Notes: generated from the sequence alone by a model not told the origin. DNA of 33,115 nt from Actinomycetota bacterium (GCA_027314595.1 DAHVAN010000445.1:1-33115), one strand, 5' to 3'. Counted from the stretch's first letter, positions 7,002-15,499 are shown. Numbers and translations: made by a program.

Positions 7002-7817
7002 TCAGGACCTGCGCGAGCCGGGCCCGAGGAGCCCGGCTCGGTAGGCCCGGGTATAGGCCAGGCAGTGCCGGTCCTGCCCGAGCAGCAGTTCGGCGGCCCG
7101 CAGCGTGGCCAGCAGTTCGCCGTCGAGCGGATCGCAGATCGCGCAGTCGAGCCCGGCCGCCACGGCCAGGGCCAGGAACGTGCGGTTCACCAGGTGCCGT
7201 GCGGGCAGGCCGAACGACACGTTGCTCAGGCCGGCGCTGATATGGGCGCGCGGGAATTCCGCGCGCACCGCGGCGATCACCTCCAGCGCCACCACAGCGG
7301 CGCCCCCCGCCGTCGACACCGCCATGACCAAGGGGTCCACGAAGACGTCGGCATCGTCGATTCCGGCGCCGCGGGTGGCCGCCATCAGCCGCCTGATGAC
7401 CGCGAGGCGCTGCCCGGCGTCCGCCGGGATGCCGGTGTCGTCGAGCGCGAGCGCGATGACCGGGCAGCCGTGGTCCCGGGCCAGCGGCAGCACGCCGTTC
7501 AGCCGGGCCGGCTCCCCGGTGATCGAGTTGACCAGCGGGGCGGTGCGGGCGACGGCCAGCGCCGCCGTCAGCGCCGCGGGGTTGGCGCTGTCCAGGCACA
7601 GCGGGACGTCGACGGCCTCCTGGACGGTTTCCACCAGCCACCGCAGGTCGTCAGGCTCACGGTCGGGACGGGTGCCGGCGTTGACGTCGATCCGGTGCGC
7701 GCCCGCCGCTTGCTGGCTGGCGGCCAGCGACCGGATGAACGCCGCGTCGCGGCCGGCTATGGCCCTGCCGACCTGCCCGCGAGTGCCGTTGATCTTCTCG
7801 CCGATGATGTGGAACAT
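7002..7817 (-). CDS. Methyltetrahydrofolate:corrinoid methyltransferase (methyltransferase II)
   Basis: A 271-residue pterin-binding TIM-barrel protein related to the folate domain of MetH. Family landmarks are the N-terminal FHIIGEKINGT, RIDVNAGT, LCLDSANPAAL, PLVNSITGE and ISAGLSNVSFGLPAR. It is predicted to transfer the methyl group between the corrinoid protein and tetrahydrofolate, delivering one-carbon units to central metabolism. Its ATG (7817) lies 3 bp after the stop of the activator gene, and it is 34 bp from the corrinoid gene, so it belongs to one operon. No cobalamin synthesis gene is nearby. Confidence 0.9.
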   Translation of the reverse strand: MFHIIGEKINGTRGQVGRAIAGRDAAFIRSLAASQQAAGAHRIDVNAGTRPDREPDDLRWLVETVQEAVDVPLCLDSANPAALTAALAVARTAPLVNSITGEPARLNGVLPLARDHGCPVIALALDDTGIPADAGQRLAVIRRLMAATRGAGIDDADVFVDPLVMAVSTAGGAAVVALEVIAAVRAEFPRAHISAGLSNVSFGLPARHLVNRTFLALAVAAGLDCAICDPLDGELLATLRAAELLLGQDRHCLAYTRAYRAGLLGPGSRRS

Positions 7818-7820
7818 CTC

Positions 7821-9695
7821 TCACCCGCCCGGGAACCTGGGGACGTCCGCGATCGTGGGGACGTCCGCGATCGTGGGGAACTGCATCGAGCGCGCGAACA
7901 GGCGCTGGAAGCCCGGGAAGGTGGTCAGCTCGACGTAACCGATGCCGTCGGCGATCCGCCAGGCGCGCTCGCGTTCGGTCGCCGACAGCAGCGCGGCCTT
8001 GGCGCCCGCGCCGGCCGCGTTGCCGACCTGGCGGTAGGCGGCCCGGGGGAACCTCGGCAGCAGCCCGATGCCCAGCGCGCTGTCGATGTTCAGGTAGCTG
8101 CCGAAGGCGCCCGCCACGATGACCTCCTGGACATCGGCCGGATCGGTCCCGGTGACCGCGAGCACCACCCGGACGCCCGCCGCGATGGCGCCCTTCGCCA
8201 GCTGGATCTCGTCGACGTCACCCTGGGTGACGACGATGTCCGTGCCGCTTCCCGTTCCGGCGGCGGGAGCGAGCAGGACCTCCAGGCCGTCGCGCCCGCG
8301 GCGCACGCCAGGCGCGTCCCGCCGCAGCCGTCCGCGCTCGTTGATGAGCCCGGTCCTGTGCAGCTCGGCGACCGCGTCCACGATGCCGGATCCGCATATC
8401 CCCGTCGGCCGCGTGTCGCCGACCACTCGCAGTTCGACGCCGTCCGGCGTGAACCGGACACCCTCGATGGCCCCGTCCGCTGCCCGCATGCCGTCCCGGA
8501 TGTGGGCGCCCTCGAAGGCTGGCCCGGACGCGCACGACGCCGACGTCAGCGCGGGACCGGCGGGCCGGCAGAGCGCGATCTCGGTATTGGTCCCGATGTC
8601 CAGGCCCACGGCGACGCGATCGGCGCGGTCCAGGCCGGTGGCCAGCACCATGGCCACGTGGTCGGCGCCGACGAACCCGCTGACGCAGGGCAGCATCTGG
8701 ACGTAAGCCCCGGGCGCGAGCTCGAGGCCGAGCTCCCGGGCCCGCACGTCCACCGGGCGTGACGTGGCGGGGACGAACGGGGACGCCGACAGCTGACGGG
8801 TGGGCAGCGCGAGCAGCAGATGGTGCATCGCGGTGTTGCCGGCCACGCAGGCCGCGGCGATCTGGTCCCGCGCGATCCCGGCCTCCGCGGCCAGCGTGCC
8901 CGCCAGGTCGTTGATCGCCGAGCGGACGGCGCCGGCCAGCCGCTCCGCCCCGCCCGGCTGCCTGACCGCGTGCGCGAGCCGGGCGATCACGTCCTCGCCG
9001 TAGGCGATCTGCGGATTCATCACCCCGGCCGCAGCGAGTTCCTCGCCCGTCTCCAGGTCGGCCAGGTAGCCCGCGATCTTCGTGGTGCCGAGGTCCACCG
9101 CCAGGCCTGCCGGACGGCGCCCGGGCGCGGCGAACCCGACGACCTCGTGGTCGCGGACGTAGGCGGTGAGCCGCCACCCGGTGCGCCGCGCCAGCGGCGA
9201 AAGCTGGCGCAGCACCGCCGGCTCGGCGGTGAGCCCGTCCAGGCCATGGGCGGCGCGCAGCGCCTGAGCGACCCGGTCGAAGTCGGAGCGATGATCCGAC
9301 AGCGTGGGCGCCGACGTCTGCGCCTGCCAGCCGCGCACCACCGCTTCCACCGTGACGTCCCTGGCAAGTCCGCCGGTCTGCAGCCGCTGGCTGGTGACCA
9401 GGGACGCCCTGGGGACGTGCACCCGCACGTTGCCCGCCACGCGAGCCTGGCAGGCCAGCCGCTGCCCGGCGGCAAGTTCGGACTCCGGCAGCAAGCCGCG
9501 TTCGGCCTCGCCGGCCTCGCCGGCGTCGCCGTCGAGCACCGCGAGCAGGCAGCGGCCGCAGTGCCCGTGGCCGCCGCAGACCGACGCCAGCCCGATCCCC
9601 GCCGCCTGCGCGGCGTCGAGCAGGGAAGTCCCGGCGGGGACCGCTACGCGTTTGCCGACCGGCTCGAAGTCGATGCGGCACAGCTCAGCCGACAT
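7821..9695 (-). CDS. Reductive activator of corrinoid enzymes (RACE, ferredoxin-ASKHA fusion)
   Basis: A 624-residue protein with the domain order of RACE proteins. An N-terminal plant-type [2Fe-2S] ferredoxin domain has the cysteine set VCGGHGHCGRC plus a later Cys in RLACQA. A linker region follows, then from about residue 190 an ASKHA-type ATPase fold begins with GLAVDLGTTKIAGYLADL and carries further glycine-rich loops (VGLDIGTNTEIAL, GICGSGIVDAVAEL). Such proteins use ATP and one electron to return oxidised Co(II) cobalamin to Co(I). It is the first gene of the four-gene operon. The C-terminus carries a duplicated TIADVP hexapeptide from an 18-bp tandem repeat. No strong ribosome site precedes ATG 9695. 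Confidence 0.9.
   Translation of the reverse strand: MSAELCRIDFEPVGKRVAVPAGTSLLDAAQAAGIGLASVCGGHGHCGRCLLAVLDGDAGEAGEAERGLLPESELAAGQRLACQARVAGNVRVHVPRASLVTSQRLQTGGLARDVTVEAVVRGWQAQTSAPTLSDHRSDFDRVAQALRAAHGLDGLTAEPAVLRQLSPLARRTGWRLTAYVRDHEVVGFAAPGRRPAGLAVDLGTTKIAGYLADLETGEELAAAGVMNPQIAYGEDVIARLAHAVRQPGGAERLAGAVRSAINDLAGTLAAEAGIARDQIAAACVAGNTAMHHLLLALPTRQLSASPFVPATSRPVDVRARELGLELAPGAYVQMLPCVSGFVGADHVAMVLATGLDRADRVAVGLDIGTNTEIALCRPAGPALTSASCASGPAFEGAHIRDGMRAADGAIEGVRFTPDGVELRVVGDTRPTGICGSGIVDAVAELHRTGLINERGRLRRDAPGVRRGRDGLEVLLAPAAGTGSGTDIVVTQGDVDEIQLAKGAIAAGVRVVLAVTGTDPADVQEVIVAGAFGSYLNIDSALGIGLLPRFPRAAYRQVGNAAGAGAKAALLSATERERAWRIADGIGYVELTTFPGFQRLFARSMQFPTIADVPTIADVPRFPGG
7839..7874. repeat. 18-bp tandem duplication in the RACE 3' end
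   Basis: An 18-bp unit (plus strand GGGGACGTCCGCGATCGT) is present twice without interruption, at 7839-7856 and 7857-7874. It encodes the repeated hexapeptide TIADVP just before the stop and preserves the frame. It looks like a recent slippage or recombination event in a non-essential tail. Confidence 0.85.
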
Positions 9696-9792
9696 AACCG
9701 CTCACAAGGCTCGTTCTCGTTCTCTGGAGTTGAAAGCAGGCTCAGGCGTGCGAGCTTTGCCCAAACGGACAATCCGGCGGCGCGGTCGCGGC

Positions 9793-9838
9793 GGCCAGGG
9801 GCCTAGGACCGGACAATTAAGGACCTTGGTCCCTGGCC
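9793..9838. promoter_or_regulatory. Imperfect 18-bp inverted repeat in the divergent promoter region
   Basis: Arms 9793-9810 and 9821-9838 match at 15 of 18 positions (outer GGCCAGGG / CCCTGGCC perfect) around the AT-rich spacer GGACAATTAA. It lies between the corrinoid operon (-) and the DUF1638 gene (+), so it could be an operator controlling both or an attenuator hairpin. No cobalamin-riboswitch B12 box was recognised here. Confidence 0.45.
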
Positions 9839-9902
9839 GTGACTGCGCGGAACGGATATGAGAAAGGTGACTCGAGGACCGGCCGCGGCGGGAGCTTTCG
9901 CG

Positions 9903-10580
9903 ATGCGCACGAAGATCATTGCCTGTCAGGTCTTCGTGGAGGAGCTGCGCTCGCTGTTGCCCGAGGACGTGGACATTGACACGCTTGACATGAGCCTGCA
10001 CGAGCGGCCCCGCTCGCTGCGGCAGATGCTGCAGGATCGCCTCGACGCGTCCCGGGACTGCGACACGATCGTCTTGGGCTACGGGATGTGCGGCCAGGCC
10101 ACGGTCGGCTTGCGCGCGACGCACTGCCGGCTGGCCCTGCCCCGGGTCGATGACTGCATCGGCATGTTCCTCGGCTCGCGAGCCGCTTACCGCGAACAGC
10201 ACCGGCAGGAAGCCGGCACCTACTTCCTGACCAAGGGCTGGATCGGCTCGGGCGTGACGACCCCGTTCTCCGCCTATGACGCCGTCCGCGAGCGCTGGGG
10301 CGCCGAACGCGCCGAACGGGTCCGCGGCGCGATGCTCGGGCACTACCGGCGCCTGGCGTTCGTCCGCACCGGCGGCGAGGGCGAGTCGCTCGCGGCGGAG
10401 CGCGCGCAGGCGCGCGCCACCGCCGGGCGTTTCGGCCTCAGCTACGACGAGATCGAGGGCAGCCGCGAACTCGTCCACCGCCTGCTGTACGGCCCCTGGG
10501 ACGAGCGGTTCCTGGTCGTCCCGGAAGGCGGCACCATCCGGCTGACCGATTTCCTCCCCGAGCGCGGCTGTTCACTGTAG
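9903..10580 (+). CDS. DUF1638 protein linked to the corrinoid operon
   Basis: A 225-residue soluble protein matching the DUF1638 pattern: N-terminal RTKIIACQVFVEEL, then CDTIVLGYGMCGQATVGL, the conserved LALPRVDDCIGMFLGSRAAY and TYFLTKGWIG. The cysteines in the first two motifs and the DDCI segment suggest a metal or cofactor site. The function is not established. Family members are known to lie near corrinoid methyltransferase genes, which fits this divergent arrangement. ATG 9903 is chosen because GGGAG lies 8 nt upstream and homology begins there; an in-frame ATG at 9858 would add 15 residues without family character. Confidence 0.82.
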   Translation: MRTKIIACQVFVEELRSLLPEDVDIDTLDMSLHERPRSLRQMLQDRLDASRDCDTIVLGYGMCGQATVGLRATHCRLALPRVDDCIGMFLGSRAAYREQHRQEAGTYFLTKGWIGSGVTTPFSAYDAVRERWGAERAERVRGAMLGHYRRLAFVRTGGEGESLAAERAQARATAGRFGLSYDEIEGSRELVHRLLYGPWDERFLVVPEGGTIRLTDFLPERGCSL

Positions 10581-10642
10581 TCCTGGCGCGCGATGATGCT
10601 TACTGTGCGCGCGATGCGCGGCGGCATCACCGACGCCTGCTG

Positions 10643-11037
10643 GTGCGCCGGGCCAGCGCGGCCGCCCGCTCCCGGATCGGCGAACAGCTGGCCGCGGCGG
10701 CCCGCGCGGACGGCCCGATCACCAAAACCTTCATGAACTGGGCCCTGGGTCAGGTGCTGCCTCAGGACGCCTCGGTCGTCAGCGAATACTGGGCGCGCCC
10801 CGAGCTGCCCGGCTGCGACGGGCCGCTGAGCTTCTTCGGCACTCCGCCGGCCGGCGGCCTCGGCTGGGGGCTGCCGGCGGCCATGGGCCTGAAGCTGGCC
10901 CGGCCCGAACGTGCCGTCATCGCCGCGGTCGGCGACGGCGCCTACATGTTCGCCAACCCGGTGCTCTCGGGAGAGCGCTGCACGCGGTCCAGGCCGAGCA
11001 CCGGCAGGCCGTCGTGAACGTCTCCTGCCAGGACTGA
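10643..11037 (+). pseudogene. Thiamine-diphosphate-dependent enzyme remnant with internal deletion
   Basis: The first part (to about 10960) reads as the start of the TPP-binding domain of an acetolactate-synthase/benzoylformate-decarboxylase-like enzyme: ITKTFMNWALGQVLP, SVVSEYWA, GGLGWGLPAAMGLKLARPE and AAVGDGAYMFANP. The N-terminal two thirds are missing. Just after MFANP the sequence jumps, in another frame, to LHAVQAEHRQAVVNVSCQD and stops at 11035-11037, which resembles the family's last residues. The segment between, including the rest of the cofactor site, is deleted. A degenerate echo of the same tail follows at about 11041-11090. It cannot be functional. Confidence 0.75.
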
Positions 11038-11116
11038 GCGCTCGGCGACGCCGGCCAGGCCGGGCGCCGGCAGGCCGCGGTGAACCGTCCGCGCGGCGGC
11101 ACGCCGGCGCCCGGGA

Positions 11117-11153
11117 CCTGAAAATTCGCTGGTTAACGCCTCAGGTTTTCAGG
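11117..11153. promoter_or_regulatory. Inverted repeat CCTGAAAA / TTTTCAGG upstream of hen1
   Basis: Perfect 8-bp arms at 11117-11124 and 11146-11153 flank 21 bp that include GGTTAACGCC. The element lies 58 bp before the hen1 start in an AT-richer stretch that must hold the operon promoter. It could be an operator for induction of RNA repair; this is inference. Confidence 0.35.
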
Positions 11154-11160
11154 ACAATGA

Positions 11161-11192
11161 CTGGAACACCGGAACACTGGAACACTGGAACC
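11161..11192. repeat. Four tandem octamers CYGGAACA upstream of hen1
   Basis: Four consecutive 8-bp units read CTGGAACA, CCGGAACA, CTGGAACA, CTGGAACC, ending 19 bp before GTG 11212. They lie in the 5' region of the RNA-repair operon and could be variable in number between strains or bind a regulator. Confidence 0.75.
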
Positions 11193-11211
11193 CGTCGGGC
11201 AGACTGATAAC

Positions 11212-12615
11212 GTGCTTGTGACCATTTCGACCACTCATGTCCCGGCGACCGATCTGGGCTATCTGCTGCATAAGCACCCCGGCCGTGTGCAGGATTTCAC
11301 GCAGTCCTTCGGAGTGGCGACGGTGTTCTACCCCGAGGCGACCGGCGAGCGTTGCACGGTCGCGTTGCTGCTCGATGTCGACCCGATCCGGCTCGCGCGC
11401 GAGCGGGCGAAGAACTCACCGGATTTCAGCCTGGCGCAGTACGTCAACGATCGTTCGTATGCCGCGTCGTCGCTGCTCGGCGTCGCGCTGGCCGACGTCT
11501 TCAGCACCGCCCGGGCGGGCCGCTGCGCCCATCGTCAAGAGCTCGCCGACTCTGCGATCCCGCTGGAGATCACCATTCCCGTGCTGCCGTGTCGTGGCGG
11601 GGCCGACGTCGCGCACCGCGTGTTCGAGCCGTTGGGCTGGCAGGTCGAGGCAGAGCCCATCGCCCTCGACGAGGCGTTCCCCGAGTGGGGTGACTCCCGT
11701 TACATCCGGCTCCGTCTCGCCGGGGTGGTCCGGCTGGCCGACGCGCTCAACCAGCTGTATGTGCTGCTGCCCGTGCTCGACGAGTTCAAGCACTACTGGC
11801 AGGGACCAGATGAGGTCGACAAGCTGCTGCGATCGGGAGATGGCTGGCTTGCTGACCACCCCGCCAAGACCCTCATCGCCCGTCGCTACCTCGGCCGCCA
11901 CCGCGGCCTCGCCCACGTGGCACTCGCCCGGCTCGCCGAGCTCGGGGATGAGGTCGAGGACGCGGCCGAGGCTGGCGAGGAGGAGATCGCGCAGCAGGAG
12001 GACGGGCGCGTCCCGCTCAACGCCCAGCGCCACGAGGCCGTCTGCCAGGCGCTGCTTGACCTGGGAGCCAAATCGGTGATCGACCTCGGCTGCGGGCCAG
12101 GGCAGTTCCTCGAGCGCCTGGTGAGCACGCCTGCCTTCACCCGCATCGCGGGCTGCGACGTCTCCGCCCGCTCGCTGCGCAACGCCGCGCGGCGGCTGCG
12201 CCTTGACCGCATGAGTGAGCGGCAGTCCGCCCGTATCGAGTTGTTCCAGGGGGCTCTGACCTACGAGGACCCGCGCTTCGGCGGCTTCGACGCCGCCGTC
12301 CTGATGGAGGTCGTCGAGCATATCGACCCGCCGCGGCTGCAGGCCCTTGAGCGTGTCATCTTCGGTGCCGCCAAGCCCGGGGCCGTCATCGTGACGACCC
12401 CTAACAGCGCGTACAACGTGCGCTACGAGGGGCTCACCGGCATGCGCCACCCGGACCACCGCTTCGAGTGGGACCGCGCCCAGTTCGCGCAGTGGTCGGA
12501 TCGTGTCGCCGCGGCATACGGCTACCGCGCCGAGCGCAGCGGCATCGGGGACGCGGACGAGGTACTCGGCACTGCGACCCAGATGGCGATCTTCACCCGC
12601 GGCGGCTGCCCGTGA
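11212..12615 (+). CDS. hen1: Hen1, 3'-terminal RNA ribose 2'-O-methyltransferase
   Basis: A 467-residue bacterial Hen1. The N-terminal half (MLVTISTTHVPATDLGYLLHKHP onward, residues 1 to about 240) is the domain characteristic of bacterial Hen1. From about residue 265 a class I methyltransferase follows, with SAM loop VIDLGCGPGQFLERL, the metal-site block MEVVEHIDPPRLQALE and TTPNSAYNVRYEGL...MRHPDHRFEW, which supplies glutamate and histidine ligands. It methylates the 2'-OH at the break of a cleaved RNA so that the sealed RNA resists a second cut. GTG 11212 gives the canonical N-terminus. The stop overlaps the pnkp start (GTGA), so the two are coupled. Confidence 0.95.
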   Translation: MLVTISTTHVPATDLGYLLHKHPGRVQDFTQSFGVATVFYPEATGERCTVALLLDVDPIRLARERAKNSPDFSLAQYVNDRSYAASSLLGVALADVFSTARAGRCAHRQELADSAIPLEITIPVLPCRGGADVAHRVFEPLGWQVEAEPIALDEAFPEWGDSRYIRLRLAGVVRLADALNQLYVLLPVLDEFKHYWQGPDEVDKLLRSGDGWLADHPAKTLIARRYLGRHRGLAHVALARLAELGDEVEDAAEAGEEEIAQQEDGRVPLNAQRHEAVCQALLDLGAKSVIDLGCGPGQFLERLVSTPAFTRIAGCDVSARSLRNAARRLRLDRMSERQSARIELFQGALTYEDPRFGGFDAAVLMEVVEHIDPPRLQALERVIFGAAKPGAVIVTTPNSAYNVRYEGLTGMRHPDHRFEWDRAQFAQWSDRVAAAYGYRAERSGIGDADEVLGTATQMAIFTRGGCP

Positions 12616-15131
12616 CCGAGATTCCTTCGAGGCCGCAGGTCACCGTCCCGGCGATGGGACTGGTCGTCCTTGTGGGCGTGTCAGGGAGCGGGAAGTCGAC
12701 GTTCGCCCGCACCCATTTCAAGCCCACCGAGGTCGTGTCGAGCGACTTCTGCCGGGGCCTGGTCGCCGACGACGGGAACGACCAGTCGGCGACCCCGGAC
12801 GCGTTCGACTTGCTCCACTACATCGTGGGCACCCGCCTGCGCCGCGGGCTGCTGACCGTCGTGGACGCCACCAACGTCCAGCAGCAGGCTCGCGCCTCGC
12901 TGCTGAAGCTTGCCCGCAGCCACGACGTGCTTGCCGACGCGATCGTCCTTGACGTGCCCGAGTCGCTCGCGGTCGGGCGCAACAAGCTGCGCCCCGATCG
13001 CGACTTCGGCCCTGCTGTCGTGTCAGGACAGCTCCTGGACCTCAAGCGATCGCTGCGCCGCCTGAACAAGGAGGGGTTCCGCCGGGTCCACGTCCTGCGC
13101 GGCCCCGGCCAGATCGAGGCCGCCGAGATCACCCGCGAGCGGCCATGGAACGACCGAAGGGACCTCCACGGCCCGTTCGACATCATCGGCGACGTCCACG
13201 GCTGCGCCCGCGAGCTTCGCGCGCTGCTGGCCGGCCTGGGCTGGCAGGTCCGCTGCGACGGCGGCACCGCCGTCGGCGCGTCGCACCCGCAGGGGAGGCA
13301 GGCGGTCTTCGTCGGCGACCTCGTCGACCGCGGCCCCGACACCCCTGGCGTGCTGCGAGTGGTCATGGGCATGGTCAAGGCAGGGGACGCGCTGTGCGTG
13401 TCCGGCAACCACGAGGCCAGGCTGGTGCGCGCTCTCAAGGGCGCCGACGTCACGGTGGCCCACGGCCTGGCCGAGTCACTGGCCCAGCTCGGCAATGAGC
13501 CCGACGACTTCCGCCGGCTGTCACTGGACTTCATGGACGGCCTGATCAGCCACTACGTGCTCGACGACGGCAAGCTCGTCGTCGCACACGCCGGTCTCAG
13601 GGAGTCCTACCACGGCAGGTCGTCCGGGCGGGTGCGGTCCTTCGCCCTCTATGGCGACACCACCGGCGAGACCGACGAGTACGGCCTGCCGGTGCGCTAC
13701 CCGTGGGCGCGGGAGTACCGCGGCCAGGCGATGGTCGTCTACGGCCATACCCCGGTGCCCGAGACCGAATGGCTCAACAACACCATCTGCCTCGACACGG
13801 GCGTGGTCTTCGGCGGGTCCCTGACCGCCCTGCGCTACCCCGAACGCGAGATCGTCTCGGTCCCCGCCGAGCGGCAGTGGTACGAGCCGGCCCGCCCTCT
13901 GGTGCCCGTGCCAGGCGACCGCGAGCAGTCCGTGCTGAAGATCGGCGACGTCTCGGGCACCCGGTGGGTGGAGACCGCCTTGGCGGGCAAGGTGAAGATT
14001 CCCGACGAGAACGCCGCGGCCGCGCTCGAGATCATGAGCCGGTTCGCCGTCGACCCGCGCTGGCTGATCTACCTGCCGCCCACGATGTCACCCGCCGCGG
14101 TATCCAGGCGGGACGGGTTCCTCGAGCACCCAGAGCAGGCCTTCGAGGAGTACGCCGCATGGGGCGTCACCCGGGTGGTCTGCGAGGAGAAGCACATGGG
14201 CTCCCGGGCGATCGCCGTGATCGCCAAGGACCAGGAAGCTGCCGAGCGGCGGTTCGGAGTCGGCGACGGCACCACAGGCACCATCTACACGCGCACCGGC
14301 CGGCCTTTCTTCAACGACACCGCCGAGCTCGTCGACCGCCTCCGCGCCGCGGCGGCACCGCTGTTCGAGTCGCTGCAGACCGACTGGCTCGCACTGGACT
14401 GCGAGCTGCTGCCCTGGTCAGCCAAAGCCATCGAGCTGATCAAGTCCCAGTACGCCTCCGTCAGCGCCGCGGCGCGACACGCACTCCCGCAGGTCCTGGA
14501 GTCCCTGGCCCAGGCCACGGCACGCGGCCTCGACGTCACCGGACTCGCCGCTCGCACGCGGCAGCGACTCGCCAACGCCGTCGCCTTCCGGGACGCGTAC
14601 GCCGCCTACTGCCGTCCCGCCCAGGCAGGCGACACCATCACGCTCGCGCCGTTCCAGATCCTCGCCGCGCAGCGGCGCGCGCTCGCGCTCACGCAGCCGC
14701 ACGAGTGGCACCTCGCCGAGCTGGCCAGGCTCGACAGCGACTTCATCACCCCGACCAGGCACCGCTTCGTCGACCTGTCCTCGCAGCAGGCGCGTGCCGA
14801 GGCCGCCCGCTGGTGGCTGGAACTGACCGCGTCCGGAGGCGAGGGCGTCGTCGTCAAGCCGGCCCACCTTACAGACGGGCGGGTCCAGCCGGGCCTGAAG
14901 GTCCGCGGCCGCGAGTACCTGCGCATCATCTACGGACCCGACTACACGCACTCGCTCGACCTCCTGCGCGACCGCCACCTCGGCAAGAAGCGGCAGCTCG
15001 CCCGCCGCGAGCACGGCCTGGGCCTGGAGGCGCTGACCGGATTCGTCGCACACGCGCCCCTGTGGAAGGTGCACCAGTCGGTCTTCGCCGTACTCGCACT
15101 GGAGTCCGAGCCCGTAGACCCCCGCCTCTAA
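12612..15131 (+). CDS. pnkp: Pnkp, polynucleotide kinase-phosphatase-ligase
   Basis: An 839-residue three-domain RNA repair enzyme that heals and seals broken RNA with Hen1. Residues 20-190 form the 5'-kinase with P-loop GVSGSGKST. A metallophosphoesterase phosphatase follows with FDIIGDVHGC, FVGDLVDRGPDT, SGNHEAR and VYGHTPV. The C-terminal half is the adenylyltransferase (ligase) with nucleotidyl-lysine motif EEKHMGS near residue 526 and a late EGVVVKP motif. Length is typical of the family. GTG 12612 overlaps the hen1 stop by 4 bp and places the protein start just before the kinase strand; longer in-frame extensions lie inside hen1 and are rejected. Confidence 0.95.
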   Translation: MTEIPSRPQVTVPAMGLVVLVGVSGSGKSTFARTHFKPTEVVSSDFCRGLVADDGNDQSATPDAFDLLHYIVGTRLRRGLLTVVDATNVQQQARASLLKLARSHDVLADAIVLDVPESLAVGRNKLRPDRDFGPAVVSGQLLDLKRSLRRLNKEGFRRVHVLRGPGQIEAAEITRERPWNDRRDLHGPFDIIGDVHGCARELRALLAGLGWQVRCDGGTAVGASHPQGRQAVFVGDLVDRGPDTPGVLRVVMGMVKAGDALCVSGNHEARLVRALKGADVTVAHGLAESLAQLGNEPDDFRRLSLDFMDGLISHYVLDDGKLVVAHAGLRESYHGRSSGRVRSFALYGDTTGETDEYGLPVRYPWAREYRGQAMVVYGHTPVPETEWLNNTICLDTGVVFGGSLTALRYPEREIVSVPAERQWYEPARPLVPVPGDREQSVLKIGDVSGTRWVETALAGKVKIPDENAAAALEIMSRFAVDPRWLIYLPPTMSPAAVSRRDGFLEHPEQAFEEYAAWGVTRVVCEEKHMGSRAIAVIAKDQEAAERRFGVGDGTTGTIYTRTGRPFFNDTAELVDRLRAAAAPLFESLQTDWLALDCELLPWSAKAIELIKSQYASVSAAARHALPQVLESLAQATARGLDVTGLAARTRQRLANAVAFRDAYAAYCRPAQAGDTITLAPFQILAAQRRALALTQPHEWHLAELARLDSDFITPTRHRFVDLSSQQARAEAARWWLELTASGGEGVVVKPAHLTDGRVQPGLKVRGREYLRIIYGPDYTHSLDLLRDRHLGKKRQLARREHGLGLEALTGFVAHAPLWKVHQSVFAVLALESEPVDPRL

Positions 15132-15499
15132 ACCGTCACTCAGCCAGGGCCGGCGGCGGGCCGCAGGCTAACGTCGCCGGGGTTCGCTGTGAGGTTCCCG
15201 TAGAGCTCAGCGGCGCGGCGGCCGGGACCACGCGGGATCAGGCCACCGTCGTAATCGGCGACGGGCTCCCGTCACGCAGCGGCGGGCGGGCGGGATGCCG
15301 GCCGGGACCAGCCCCCAACGGTGGTACGACCTCGTATTTGGCGAGCCGATCGTCTCGGCGCTAGTTCATGCGCGAAGGCGGCACCGAGTTCACCATGGGG
15401 GCGTCGCCGGCGACTACGTCGCGAAACCGGGGGACTCGATCGGGAACGGCACGGACTTCGCCCCGCTCGTCGATGGGAGCATGGCAGCGCTTCCATGCC
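15132..15499. other. 368-bp intergenic stretch, no convincing gene
   Basis: Between pnkp and the minus-strand Crp/Fnr gene. An 84-codon plus-strand frame (15295-15549) has a protein-like start (MPAGTSPQRWYDLVFGEPIV) but turns into low-quality sequence and overlaps the regulator's 3' end. It could be a gene remnant. No strong terminator hairpin was found. Confidence 0.4.

Noticed and set aside
9696..9902. Cobalamin riboswitch upstream of the corrinoid operon
   Set aside because: The region is short and no B12-box sequence or the expected multi-stem layout was seen; only an inverted repeat is present.
13703..15364. 553-codon plus-strand frame inside pnkp
   Set aside because: Out-of-phase shadow of the ligase domain, Arg/Pro-rich and without motifs.
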